Assembly: GCA_036495195.1 (NCBI GenBank)
Contig: DASXNH010000025.1
Span: 18,537-82,536, forward strand
Length of the DNA stretch: 64,000 nucleotides
Reading direction: 5' to 3'
Origin: Palsa-872 sp036495195
GTDB lineage: Bacteria; Chloroflexota; Dormibacteria; Dormibacterales; Dormibacteraceae
Each line of letters starts with the position of its first letter. The first letter of the stretch is position 1. Below are positions 26,010-34,977 of this stretch, in pieces. The notes under the pieces were generated by a model. That model was not told the origin of the DNA, ran no database searches, and saw only the letters and a list, made by a program, of their open reading frames with translations. Both the position numbers and the translations under genes were made by a program.

Positions 26010-27218
26010 GTGCGCCTGGGTGTCCCGGATTCGCGGAGAACCCTCGCGATCTACTTCGCCGCCGGCGCTTCGTTTGCCGCGCTGTCGGCGCGAGGTCTCA
26101 CGGTGCCGCTGTACGCGCACGAGCTGGGAGCCAGCCGCTTTCAAGTCGGCGCGCTGTTCGCGGTCGCAACCCTGGCCGCGGCTCTGCTGTCGATGCCGGC
26201 GGGCGTCCTCATCGATCGCTTCGGCACCAGGACTCTGTTGATTCTCTCCTTGATCATTGCGGCCGGCTCTCAGCTGGCCATCGCCGAAGCCACCACTGTG
26301 GCGCCGTTGTTCGTATGGCAGATCGTCGGCGGACTTGGCGCCGGCGCTCAGCAGGCCGCGTTGTTCAGCGCAGTCACTGCCTTGGTGCCCGGCAACCGGC
26401 TGGGGCGTGCCATGGGGTGGCTCACGTTCTCGATGCAGGCTGGATTTTTCATCGGCCCCTCCATCGCCGGTCTCTGGCTCCAGTGGATCGATCTCCGCAC
26501 GGACATCGCCGTGACGACTGCCCTGCTGGTGTTCGCAATCCCTGGCGCGATGGCGGCAAGCACTGCGCCGCAGTCGGGGCAGCGGCTGAGCTTCATAGGA
26601 CCTCTGCGCGCGCTCATCACCCAGCCCTCGTTCGGTCCAGTCGTAATCGGGCTCTTGTCGGCAACGCTGGTTTGGGGAACCGTCGGTGCGTTCCTGCCGA
26701 TCTTCGGCAAAGAGAGCCTGCGACTGTCCAACTCACAGATCGGGCTGATGCTGGCAATTCAAGCCGTCGCCAACGGCCTCGCCCGCATCCCGGGCGGCAG
26801 GCTCGTTGACCGCGCCAAGCACCGCTGGCCGATCGTGTTTGTCGGTGTGATGGTCTGGTCGGTGGCGGCGATCGTGCTGGGCCACCTCAGCGGGTTCTGG
26901 GCTCCGGTGGCGTTGCTGGTCATCGCCACACCCTTCGTCGCGACTGTCTACGTGGCCTTCGGAGTGGTGTTCGGGGACCTGTCTACCGGATCCACCCGTG
27001 GGGTGGCGATGGGTGCATATGGGACGGTGCTATTTCTCGGTTTGACCACCGGACCCCTGGTGTTCGGGCCGATCGTGCAGACGTACGGTTACGCCGCCGG
27101 CTTCACCGCTTGCGCGTCGGCCGCGATGGTGCTGGCTCTCGTGATGGCCGCGTCTCACGCGGAGCCGCTGCGCCCACGATCCGAGATCCCGCTCCCTCCA
27201 CCGGCTCCGGGGACATAG
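26010..27218 (+). CDS. MFS transporter, 12-TM
   Basis: 402 residues with about 12 hydrophobic helices in two halves; the first half carries GVLIDRFGTRTLL, the loop 2-3 motif of major facilitator proteins, and the second half GGRLVDRAKHRWPIV at the equivalent site. It probably exports or imports a small molecule with proton exchange; the substrate is unknown. The GTG at 26010 is preferred to the ATG at 25998 because that ATG lies within the -10 hexamer. The last 116 nt overlap the convergent Nudix gene. Confidence 0.82.
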   Translation: MRLGVPDSRRTLAIYFAAGASFAALSARGLTVPLYAHELGASRFQVGALFAVATLAAALLSMPAGVLIDRFGTRTLLILSLIIAAGSQLAIAEATTVAPLFVWQIVGGLGAGAQQAALFSAVTALVPGNRLGRAMGWLTFSMQAGFFIGPSIAGLWLQWIDLRTDIAVTTALLVFAIPGAMAASTAPQSGQRLSFIGPLRALITQPSFGPVVIGLLSATLVWGTVGAFLPIFGKESLRLSNSQIGLMLAIQAVANGLARIPGGRLVDRAKHRWPIVFVGVMVWSVAAIVLGHLSGFWAPVALLVIATPFVATVYVAFGVVFGDLSTGSTRGVAMGAYGTVLFLGLTTGPLVFGPIVQTYGYAAGFTACASAAMVLALVMAASHAEPLRPRSEIPLPPPAPGT

Positions 27219-27702
27219 CCGTCGCATATTCGTCGATCACCTTTCGGTGGCTCGGAAATGCGAGAGGCGGCAGGGATTCGAGCGCAAAGACCCCGACCTC
27301 GAGCATCTCCGGGCCTGGAGCGAGCCGGCCGCCATCCGCCAGCCTGGCCTGGTATGCGATTCCAATCATGCTGGGAGCTGTCCGCTTGGCGATGTGATAG
27401 ACACCGATGAGGCGAGTTTTCTCGACATCGGCGCTTACCTCTTCGCGACATTCACGAGCCGCCGCATCCCACGGGCTCTCATCGTCGTTGACGAACCCGC
27501 CGGGAAGGCACCAAAGACCAAGGCCAGGCTCGATCGCGCGCCGCCCGAGGACGATGCCGCCGTCCATTTCGATGACCACCGCCGTCGTGACCTTGGGGTC
27601 GTGCCACAGCACAAAATCGTCATTGGGGCAGCCCTCGACCTCGCGGCCTTCGACCACGCGCGCAACGAGCTCGGCGCCACAGTTCACGCAGCGGTGGGTC
27701 AC
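27103..27702 (-). CDS. Nudix hydrolase with N-terminal zinc ribbon
   Basis: 199 residues. An N-terminal zinc-ribbon-like segment (Cys5, Cys8 and Cys25 in HRCVNCG and EGCPND) precedes the Nudix fold. The Nudix box is GGFVNDDESPWDAAARECRE followed by EVSAD, matching GX5EX7REUXEE. Likely a nucleoside-diphosphate or NADH/ADP-ribose type pyrophosphatase. The last 50 or so residues are a low-complexity Pro/Arg/Ser tail encoded antisense to the end of the MFS gene, probably gained by loss of an earlier stop. GTG start with TAGAGT 7 nt upstream. Confidence 0.85.
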   Translation of the reverse strand: MTHRCVNCGAELVARVVEGREVEGCPNDDFVLWHDPKVTTAVVIEMDGGIVLGRRAIEPGLGLWCLPGGFVNDDESPWDAAARECREEVSADVEKTRLIGVYHIAKRTAPSMIGIAYQARLADGGRLAPGPEMLEVGVFALESLPPLAFPSHRKVIDEYATAMSPEPVEGAGSRIVGAAAPRETRPSREPAPSRPTRKR

Positions 27703-27709
27703 TTAACCA

Positions 27710-27715
27710 ACTCTA
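27710..27715 (-). promoter_or_regulatory. -10 element of the Nudix gene
   Basis: TAGAGT on the minus strand, 7 nt before the GTG at 27702; leaderless arrangement. Confidence 0.5.
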
Positions 27716-27743
27716 GTGACCTGGGAAATCGCAGCGACCGCTG

Positions 27744-28880
<1,137 letters not shown>

Positions 28881-28940
28881 AGAGACTCCATTTTTTGAGT
28901 TGCCATAGGTTAACGCCCCTGACCGCAGGGTTGTTCGGGC

Positions 28941-28946
28941 TATACT
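28941..28946 (+). promoter_or_regulatory. -10 element TATACT before a CTG start
   Basis: TATACT on the plus strand, 9 nt before the proposed CTG start at 28956; a CTGACC at 28919-28924, 16 bp upstream, could serve as a weak -35. Confidence 0.5.
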
Positions 28947-28955
28947 CGGCCCGAC

Positions 28956-29786
28956 CTGGAGCCGATCTCATTCGACGACCTCCCACTCGGCGGTGAGTGG
29001 ACGACCCGGCGGCGCACCATCTCCGAATCTGAGATCGCGCTGTTCGCCGCCGTCGCCGGCGACTTCTCCCCGCTGACCATCGATGCGACCCATCGAAACG
29101 GCCGCATCGCCCCTCCCGCGCTTCTGGTCGCGATGGCGGTCGGCCTTGGCTCGATGGACATGCCGGTGCCTGCGGTCGCCACCTGGGAGTGGCTCAACTG
29201 GAAGTTTCCGAGACCCGTCCGGGCTGGCGACACGATCTACGCGATCTGGACGCTAACCCAGAAACGTGCCCCCGTCGGGGACGATCCGACGGCGATCGTG
29301 GTCTGGCGCGTGGACGTGCACACGGCCACTGGCACCCTGTGCGCCGAAGGCGAGGTCGGGGCGAGCGTTTTGAGGAAGGCCGCAGCCAAGGCGCCTCGAA
29401 CTCGTGTGGAACCGCCTGTTGCGGCCGTGGTGGTGGCTGCGTCCAGCCCTGCAGCTCGCCGCCGGCGGCGCCGACGCCCGGCCACAGCGGATGGCGCGAA
29501 GAGCGCAGCCGAGCCCAAGGCGGTGGCGGCGGTCGAAGCCGCAGCCACTCCAACGCCTGCAGCGGCTGAGCGCTCGCCGGGAGGACCGAGGCGCCGGCGG
29601 CGCCGCAGGTCACCTGGCTCGGCGCAAGCGCGAAACGGCGAGGGGACTGCCGGCAACGCGTCTTCAGAAGGACCACCTCCAGGGGACACCATGCCGGCGG
29701 CCCCGGCCTCTCCGGCCCTGGCGCCCGCGGGGGCCGGCTCCCCGAACCCCCTGACGCGCGCGATCCGGCGTCTCCGCCGGCCTTAG
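28956..29786 (+). CDS. MaoC/hotdog-like protein with arginine-rich tail, CTG start
   Basis: 276 residues if read from CTG at 28956. Residues 1-140 look like a MaoC-type hotdog domain (FDDLPLGGEW, ESEIALFAAVAGDFSPL, RIAPPALLVAM). The hydratase motif GDxNPxH is degraded: Asp36 is kept but the catalytic His is Thr41 and Asn is Ser38, so hydratase activity is doubtful. The tail is Ala/Pro-rich with two runs of seven Arg (about 168-174 and 212-218), suggesting binding to nucleic acid or another polyanion. No ATG, GTG or TTG lies in frame between the upstream TGA and residue 60; starting at the ATG at 29133 would remove half the fold. TATACT 9 nt upstream supports a leaderless CTG start. Confidence 0.6.
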   Translation: MEPISFDDLPLGGEWTTRRRTISESEIALFAAVAGDFSPLTIDATHRNGRIAPPALLVAMAVGLGSMDMPVPAVATWEWLNWKFPRPVRAGDTIYAIWTLTQKRAPVGDDPTAIVVWRVDVHTATGTLCAEGEVGASVLRKAAAKAPRTRVEPPVAAVVVAASSPAARRRRRRRPATADGAKSAAEPKAVAAVEAAATPTPAAAERSPGGPRRRRRRRSPGSAQARNGEGTAGNASSEGPPPGDTMPAAPASPALAPAGAGSPNPLTRAIRRLRRP

Positions 29787-29802
29787 ACCCCCCGGGCGCC
29801 CT

Positions 29803-30672
29803 TCAGGCTGGGGTTTCCAGGGCCTCGAGGTATTCGATGACTCGGCGGGTCAGCTGGCTTGGGGTTGAGGCGCCGCTGGTCACTCCAACCTTCGTGGCTC
29901 CCTTGAACCAGCTGAGGTCCAGGTCCTCGAGGCTGTCGACAAGGTAAGCCGGCTTGTGGCCCAGCTTCTTGACCACCTCGACCAACCTCAACGAGTTGGA
30001 CGAGCGCGGACTGCCGACAACGATCACAAGGTCCACATGCGGCGCCGCCTCGACCGCGGCTTCCTGCCGCTCCTGCGTGGCGCGGCAGATCTCGTTGTGG
30101 ACCTCGGCGTTCGGGTAACGGGCCTGGACGCGTCCGATCAGGTCCTCGGTGTCCCAGACGGAAAGTGTCGTCTGGCAGGTGACCGCGATCCTGTCGCCTT
30201 TCAGCTCGAGAGCGTCGATGTCCTCCGGGTCCTGGACTAGATGGACCTTGCCGGGAGCCTCACCCATCACCCCTTCCGGCTCGGGGTGTCCCTTCCTGCC
30301 GATGTAGACGACCTCGTAACCCTTCCTGGCGAGGTCGGCGACCAGCTCGTGGGTGCGGACCACGTCCGAGCACGTGGCGTCGATCGGGGTCAGGCCCAGC
30401 TCCACGGCCCGCTGCTTGACCTGCGGCGAGACGCCGTGGGCCGTGAAGATTACGGTGCCGCCCTTGATGTGGTTGAGGCCTGCCAGCCGGTCGTTCTGGT
30501 CCACCAGCTCGACGCCCTGCCGCTGCAGGTCGTCGGTCGCATGGGTGTTGTGGACCAGCATGCCGAGCATGTGAACGGGCCCGGTGGTCTCCTCGCGGAC
30601 TCGCTTGGCGATGCGAAAAGCGTCGACTACGCCGTGGCAGTAGCCCCTGGGCGTGATCTTGAGAACTTCCAA
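29803..30672 (-). CDS. ispH: 4-hydroxy-3-methylbut-2-enyl diphosphate reductase
   Basis: 289 residues. Last step of the methylerythritol phosphate isoprenoid pathway, making IPP and DMAPP. The three Fe-S cysteines are Cys12 (RGYCHGV), Cys101 (DATCSDVVRTHE) and Cys196 (NEICRATQERQEA), matching positions 12, 96 and 197 of the E. coli enzyme. I chose the TTG at 30672 (MEVLKITPRG) because the family starts here; longer forms run into the deacetylase gene 35 nt upstream. Last gene of the long minus-strand run beginning at ArsR. Confidence 0.92.
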   Translation of the reverse strand: MEVLKITPRGYCHGVVDAFRIAKRVREETTGPVHMLGMLVHNTHATDDLQRQGVELVDQNDRLAGLNHIKGGTVIFTAHGVSPQVKQRAVELGLTPIDATCSDVVRTHELVADLARKGYEVVYIGRKGHPEPEGVMGEAPGKVHLVQDPEDIDALELKGDRIAVTCQTTLSVWDTEDLIGRVQARYPNAEVHNEICRATQERQEAAVEAAPHVDLVIVVGSPRSSNSLRLVEVVKKLGHKPAYLVDSLEDLDLSWFKGATKVGVTSGASTPSQLTRRVIEYLEALETPA

Positions 30673-30707
30673 TCTGAACTTGAGTTTACGCGGAGGCTCG
30701 GAGAGCC

Positions 30708-31526
30708 TTATTTGTCGGCGACCCCCACGAAGAGGTCGTTCTCTGGCAGCTTTGAGCCGGGCTTGCCGCGCGCCAGCCGGTAGTACTCGGTGCCGAATGC
30801 CAACCTGTAGATCTGATCCGCCATCGTGGTGAACCACGAGTTCGGGTCGTTCTGGGAGACGTGCGCGGAGAATGCTTCGCGCTTGCGATCGACGTAGTCG
30901 CTGACGTCTATCTGGGTGGTGATCAGCTCGTCGGGCGTCCCCGGAATCTGGATGCTGCCTGCTCGCTCCTGGCGCTGGGCGTCGTCCGGGAGCGCGGCGA
31001 TGAACTGCTGCATCAGCGTGCGTGGGATGCCTGTGTAGTAGAGCTTGCTGGGACGCCAGCCTTCCTGCTCGAGCAGGTCCAGGGCGGCATTCGTGGTGAG
31101 ATGCGCCTTGATGTGGTCGGGGTGGCCATACGTTCCATCAGCGTCATAGGTCACGACCACGTCAGGCCGCTCCTCGCGCAGAATCGCGGCCAGCCTCGCC
31201 GCAGCCTCGTCCAGCGGCGCCCGGTGAAAAGACTTGGGATTCTCGTTGTCGGCGGTGCCGGCCATGCCCGAGTCACGGTAGTCGAGGAACTCGCCGCGAT
31301 TGACACCAAGCAGGCGCGACGCGGCCTCCAGCTCCTTGGTCCGGACCTCGCCGAGTCGCGGCCGCGTGGCTGCCTCATCCATGTTGTAGATCTCGCCGAC
31401 CTCACCGCGCGTCGCCGTGACCAGCACCACGCGGTGGCCGTCTGCCCTCGCCTTCAGCATCGCGCCGCCGGTCGAGATCGCCTCGTCGTCAGGGTGCGCG
31501 TGCACCAACAGCAAAGCCCCCATCAC
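30708..31526 (-). CDS. PIG-L/LmbE deacetylase, MshB/Mca-like
   Basis: 272 residues. Zinc site AHPDDE (His11, Asp14) plus the later His in GTYGHPDHIKAH, the standard PIG-L pattern. The sequence resembles the mycothiol enzymes MshB (GlcNAc-inositol deacetylase) and Mca; YRDSGMAGT is close to a segment of MshB as I recall it. Both substrates contain inositol, which fits the ino1-led operon, but mshA, mshC and mshD are not in the window, so mycothiol synthesis remains an inference. It overlaps the HAD gene by 4 nt (stop and start). Confidence 0.75.
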   Translation of the reverse strand: MMGALLLVHAHPDDEAISTGGAMLKARADGHRVVLVTATRGEVGEIYNMDEAATRPRLGEVRTKELEAASRLLGVNRGEFLDYRDSGMAGTADNENPKSFHRAPLDEAAARLAAILREERPDVVVTYDADGTYGHPDHIKAHLTTNAALDLLEQEGWRPSKLYYTGIPRTLMQQFIAALPDDAQRQERAGSIQIPGTPDELITTQIDVSDYVDRKREAFSAHVSQNDPNSWFTTMADQIYRLAFGTEYYRLARGKPGSKLPENDLFVGVADK

Positions 31527-32302
31527 TTGATCAACAGGTCGACGAGCTGTTGGATTCCACGATGGCCGGGTCCGGGTATCGTGCGGTCGGCGGCGGCGAT
31601 GACTTCGGGCTCGGCGCCTTCCACCGCCACGCCCAGTCCCGCCCAGGAGATCATCGAGACGTCGTTACGTCCGTCGCCTACCGCCACCGTCTCTGATTGG
31701 GGAATCCCAAGCTTGTCACACAGAAAGGCAAGCGCCTTCGCTTTGTCACTGTCGATGCTGGTGAACTCGAGGTAGGTGGGCATCGACGTCGCTGCGTTCA
31801 ACTTCTCCTGCCAGCGGCGCCGCACCTCCGGAAGCACCGCCTCCAACACCTCACGCGTGGCGACGATCACCAGCTTTGGGGTCGTCGGCCCCATCGCAAG
31901 GTCGAGGTCCGCGACGAAGTTGATCGGCATGCCGGCATGGTCTGCATATTCATGCGCCTCCGGCCGATCCCTTTCGACCAGCAGCTCATCCTTCGAGTAC
32001 GCCTGAATATGAAGGTCCCGTTCGCGCGCAAATCGAACGACCTCCATCGCAAGGTCATGTTCGATGCCATGGTCCAGGATCATCCCGCCGTCCAAAGCCC
32101 GGATCTGCGCGCCCTGGTAGCAAACGATCGGAGTGTCGAGGCCAAGGCGCTTGACCCAAGGCAACGCTCCTGGAAAAGGCCTGCCGGTGCTGGCCACGAC
32201 AGTGATTCCTGCCCGTACCAGGCGGCCCACCGCCTCGACATCGCGTGGATCCAATTGCAATGTCGGGCTGAGGATCGTGCCGTCGAGGTCGAGGGCCAGC
32301 AG
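31523..32302 (-). CDS. HAD-superfamily Cof-type phosphatase, probable CTG start
   Basis: 259 residues if started at CTG 32302 (or CTG 32299). The essential first HAD motif ALDLDGTI lies just after this codon, but the nearest ATG/GTG/TTG in frame is the TTG at 32260, which would delete both catalytic Asp residues. Later motifs: VASTGRPF (motif II), Lys in KAKALAFL (motif III), VGDGRNDVSMI (motif IV). A cap domain lies in between, as in Cof-type sugar-phosphate phosphatases. It begins 14 nt after the dehydrogenase stop and overlaps the deacetylase start by 4 nt. A phosphatase acting on inositol- or sugar-phosphate would fit the operon but is not shown. Confidence 0.8.
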   Translation of the reverse strand: MLALDLDGTILSPTLQLDPRDVEAVGRLVRAGITVVASTGRPFPGALPWVKRLGLDTPIVCYQGAQIRALDGGMILDHGIEHDLAMEVVRFARERDLHIQAYSKDELLVERDRPEAHEYADHAGMPINFVADLDLAMGPTTPKLVIVATREVLEAVLPEVRRRWQEKLNAATSMPTYLEFTSIDSDKAKALAFLCDKLGIPQSETVAVGDGRNDVSMISWAGLGVAVEGAEPEVIAAADRTIPGPGHRGIQQLVDLLIK

Positions 32303-32316
32303 CCGGTAGCGAAGAG

Positions 32317-33300
32317 CTACTTCTTGACCTCGGGGTTGACGAGGTTGGGCGGCCGGCCCCCGCGAGCCGCGGTGGCCACATTTCGTGCGGCCATGGCCGA
32401 CATCTCAGAGCGAGTTCGACTGGTGGCGCTCGCGATATGCGGAGCGAGCACCACGTTCGGCGATGAGATCAGTCCCGGGTGCACCGCCGGTTCGCGCTCA
32501 TAGACATCAAGCCCGGCGCCCGCGATCTTCTTGGCGCTCAATGCCTCCACGAGCGCTGCTTCGTCGACCACAGGCCCGCGGGAGGTGTTGATGAGGATCG
32601 CCGTTCGCTTCATCTGCTCGAACTGCGCCTTGCTGAGCATGTGCTGGGTCTCTGGGGTCAGCGGCACGTGTACCGACACGAAGTCGGACTCCGAAAGCAG
32701 CCGCCCGAGATCAACCCGTGTCGCGCCGAGCTGCTGTTCGGCGTCGGGCGGCAGGGGATGCGGGTCGTAGTAGAGCACGCGCATGTTGAAACCCTTGGCG
32801 CGATGTGCGACCCCGCGGCCAATGCGCCCGATGCCAACGAGACCCAGCGTGGCGCCGAAAACGTCCGCACCGAGCATCATGTCGATCGCCCAGCCCTTGA
32901 ACTTTCCCTGGCGAGTGAAGTTGTCGGCCTCGACGATCCTGCGCGCCGCCGACATGAGCAGGGTGAATGCAAAGTCGGCGGTGGCATCGTCCAGCACCCC
33001 TGGAGTGTTGGTCACCATCACCTTGTGGGCGGTGGCGGCGGCGATGTCGATGTTGTTGAACCCGACAGCGACGTTGCCGACGATCTTGAGCCCGGGCGTC
33101 GACAGCACCGTTTCGCCAATCGGGTCCATGAGCTGGCTCACGATCCCGACGCAGCCCTCGGCTGCCTTGCGGATGCTGGCCTCGTCCAGGGGAGCGCCGG
33201 CCGGGTATGCGATTACTTCCACCGCCTCGGCGAGGATCGCCGGACCGGGGTCGAGTATGGGGTGCATCAGAAGGACGCGTGGCTTGCCACCAGTGCTCAT
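32317..33300 (-). CDS. D-2-hydroxyacid dehydrogenase (3-phosphoglycerate/glyoxylate type)
   Basis: 327 residues from the ATG at 33300. NAD-binding motif GLVGIGRIGRGVA, catalytic Arg in NTSRGPVVDE, Glu in DVYEREP and His in LAPHIASAT are all present. The short form without ACT domain could be a glyoxylate/hydroxypyruvate reductase or a short SerA; I cannot decide. Its ATG overlaps the HD gene stop (ATGA). The nearby glycerate kinase at 59162 would use D-glycerate, a possible product of such an enzyme. Confidence 0.85.
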   Translation of the reverse strand: MSTGGKPRVLLMHPILDPGPAILAEAVEVIAYPAGAPLDEASIRKAAEGCVGIVSQLMDPIGETVLSTPGLKIVGNVAVGFNNIDIAAATAHKVMVTNTPGVLDDATADFAFTLLMSAARRIVEADNFTRQGKFKGWAIDMMLGADVFGATLGLVGIGRIGRGVAHRAKGFNMRVLYYDPHPLPPDAEQQLGATRVDLGRLLSESDFVSVHVPLTPETQHMLSKAQFEQMKRTAILINTSRGPVVDEAALVEALSAKKIAGAGLDVYEREPAVHPGLISSPNVVLAPHIASATSRTRSEMSAMAARNVATAARGGRPPNLVNPEVKK

Positions 33301-33863
33301 GGATTCAGTCCCAGCTCCTCGGCTACCGGCTTCAGGGCATCGCGGACGATCTCCACGTGCTCGTCGAAGGGTATACCGAGCAGCTCCGCGCCGTGGAGAA
33401 GCTCCTCTCGATTGACGGCGCGCGCGAACGCCTTGTCCTTCATCTTCTTGCGCACGCCGCTTGGCTCGACCGCGCCCAGCGACCTGTCTGGCTTGACCAG
33501 CGCGCACGCGATGATGAACCCGCACATCTCATCCACCGCGTGCAGAGTCTTTCGGGTCGGGGTGTCGCGCGGGACATCGAGGTAGAGGGCGTGCGAGGCG
33601 ATGTCGTCGAGGATGGATTCCGGCCAACCCCTCTCGCGCAGCATCGCGATCCCCCTCATCGGGTGGAGGTCGAGAGTCGGGCCTGACTCGTAGTCCCAGT
33701 CGTGGATGACGCCAAGCACTGCCCACCGCTCCTGATCCTCGCCAAAGCGCCTGGCGTAGGCGCGCATTGCCATCTCGACGCTGCGCATGTGGCGCCGAAG
33801 CTGCAGCGATGGCGTCATTGAGGTCATCAGCTCCCATGCCTCGTCTCGCGTCGGCGAGCTCAT
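33297..33863 (-). CDS. HD-domain phosphohydrolase
   Basis: 188 residues from the ATG at 33863; a TTG start at 33929 would add 22 residues and overlap hisC by 8 nt. The HD signature is His in LRRHMRSVEMAM, His-Asp in VIHDWDYE, followed by later His/Asp in SHALY and HAVDEMCGF. Metal-dependent phosphohydrolase of unknown substrate, found in many Gram-positive genomes as a stand-alone HDIG protein. Coupled to the downstream dehydrogenase by ATGA. Confidence 0.8.
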   Translation of the reverse strand: MSSPTRDEAWELMTSMTPSLQLRRHMRSVEMAMRAYARRFGEDQERWAVLGVIHDWDYESGPTLDLHPMRGIAMLRERGWPESILDDIASHALYLDVPRDTPTRKTLHAVDEMCGFIIACALVKPDRSLGAVEPSGVRKKMKDKAFARAVNREELLHGAELLGIPFDEHVEIVRDALKPVAEELGLNP

Positions 33864-33921
33864 GGTGCGTTCCAGCGGAACAGCTTGTATCGGTACGTGA
33901 GGACGAGGCGGACGAAAAAGC

Positions 33922-34977
33922 TCACCCAAGTATTTCCTTCAGGGCTCCGAGCAGCTGCTCGTGTTGATCGCGGGTACCGATGGTGATTCGAAACCAGCCG
34001 GCAATCGGTTCTCGATCGTAATGCCGGATCAGGATCCGTCGCTCGCGCAGGGCGTCGGCCACCGCAGCACCGACGCTGCCTGACGGCGGCTGCACAAACA
34101 GGAAGTTGGCAGCTGAAGGCGCTACCTCGAAATGCAGGGCTGTGAGCTTTTCAGCAAGCCACGCTCGCTCAGCCACGACGTGGTCGACGATGGCCCGATG
34201 GTGGCTGTCGTCCTGGATGGCGGCGACTGCAGCGACGATGGCCAGCCGGTCGAGGTTGTAGGAATCCTTGACTTCATCAAGCGCCGCGATGAGCTCGGGG
34301 TCGCCAAGGGCAAAACCGATGCGCATCCCCGCCAATGCGTACGACTTGGAGAAGGTCCGCAGAATGAGCAGATTTCGATACCGCTCCAGAAGGGCGGCGC
34401 AGGACTCAGGCGCGAAGTCCACATACGCCTCGTCCAGCACGACCACGCCGCGCGCCGTGGCGACGACGTCTTCGACCGCAGACTCTGAAGACCACGTGCC
34501 GGTCGGCGAGTTGGGGTTGACGATGAACTTGAGGCGTGCGTGATCCTCGGCGAGCTCGTTAGGCCAGGTCCAGCCCTCCGCGCAGGGATGCGGAGCCGCC
34601 ACCGCCTCGTGGATCGTGCAGAGAGGTTCGAAGAGCGGGTACGTCGGGGTGGGATACGCCACGCGATCTCCCTTCCCCGCAAAGGCGCGGAAGCACATCT
34701 CGATGAGGTCGTCGCCACCGTTGCCCAGCGCCACCATCGACGGCTCCAGGTCAAAGTGGGCGGCAATCGCCGCGCGAGCCGGCGCCGCTGTGGGGCTTGG
34801 ATAGAGTCGCAGCGAATCCCCGGTCGCTTCTTTGATCGCCTCGATGACCTTGGGCGACGGAGGCAGAGGCGACTCGTTGGTGTTGAGCTTGACCCAGCCT
34901 CCTTCATCGGAAGGCTGCTCGCCGGGAACGTAGGGTTGGAAGCCCCGAAGGGCCTTCTTCAGGAAGCCTTCCGGCAT
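33922..34977 (-). CDS. hisC: Histidinol-phosphate aminotransferase
   Basis: 351-residue class I/II aminotransferase. Substrate-side motif LNTNESPLPPSP, NPNSPTG, DEAYVDF, PLP-binding Lys211 in TFSKSYALAGMRIGF. Converts imidazole-acetol phosphate to histidinol phosphate. The other his gene in the window is hisA at 62326, so the pathway is scattered. Start overlaps the end of holB by 19 nt. Confidence 0.92.
   Translation of the reverse strand: MPEGFLKKALRGFQPYVPGEQPSDEGGWVKLNTNESPLPPSPKVIEAIKEATGDSLRLYPSPTAAPARAAIAAHFDLEPSMVALGNGGDDLIEMCFRAFAGKGDRVAYPTPTYPLFEPLCTIHEAVAAPHPCAEGWTWPNELAEDHARLKFIVNPNSPTGTWSSESAVEDVVATARGVVVLDEAYVDFAPESCAALLERYRNLLILRTFSKSYALAGMRIGFALGDPELIAALDEVKDSYNLDRLAIVAAVAAIQDDSHHRAIVDHVVAERAWLAEKLTALHFEVAPSAANFLFVQPPSGSVGAAVADALRERRILIRHYDREPIAGWFRITIGTRDQHEQLLGALKEILG

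Noticed and set aside
29787..29802. Terminator between the MaoC-like gene and ispH
   Set aside because: The 16-bp gap has CCCCCCGGGCG but no balanced stem with a T-run.
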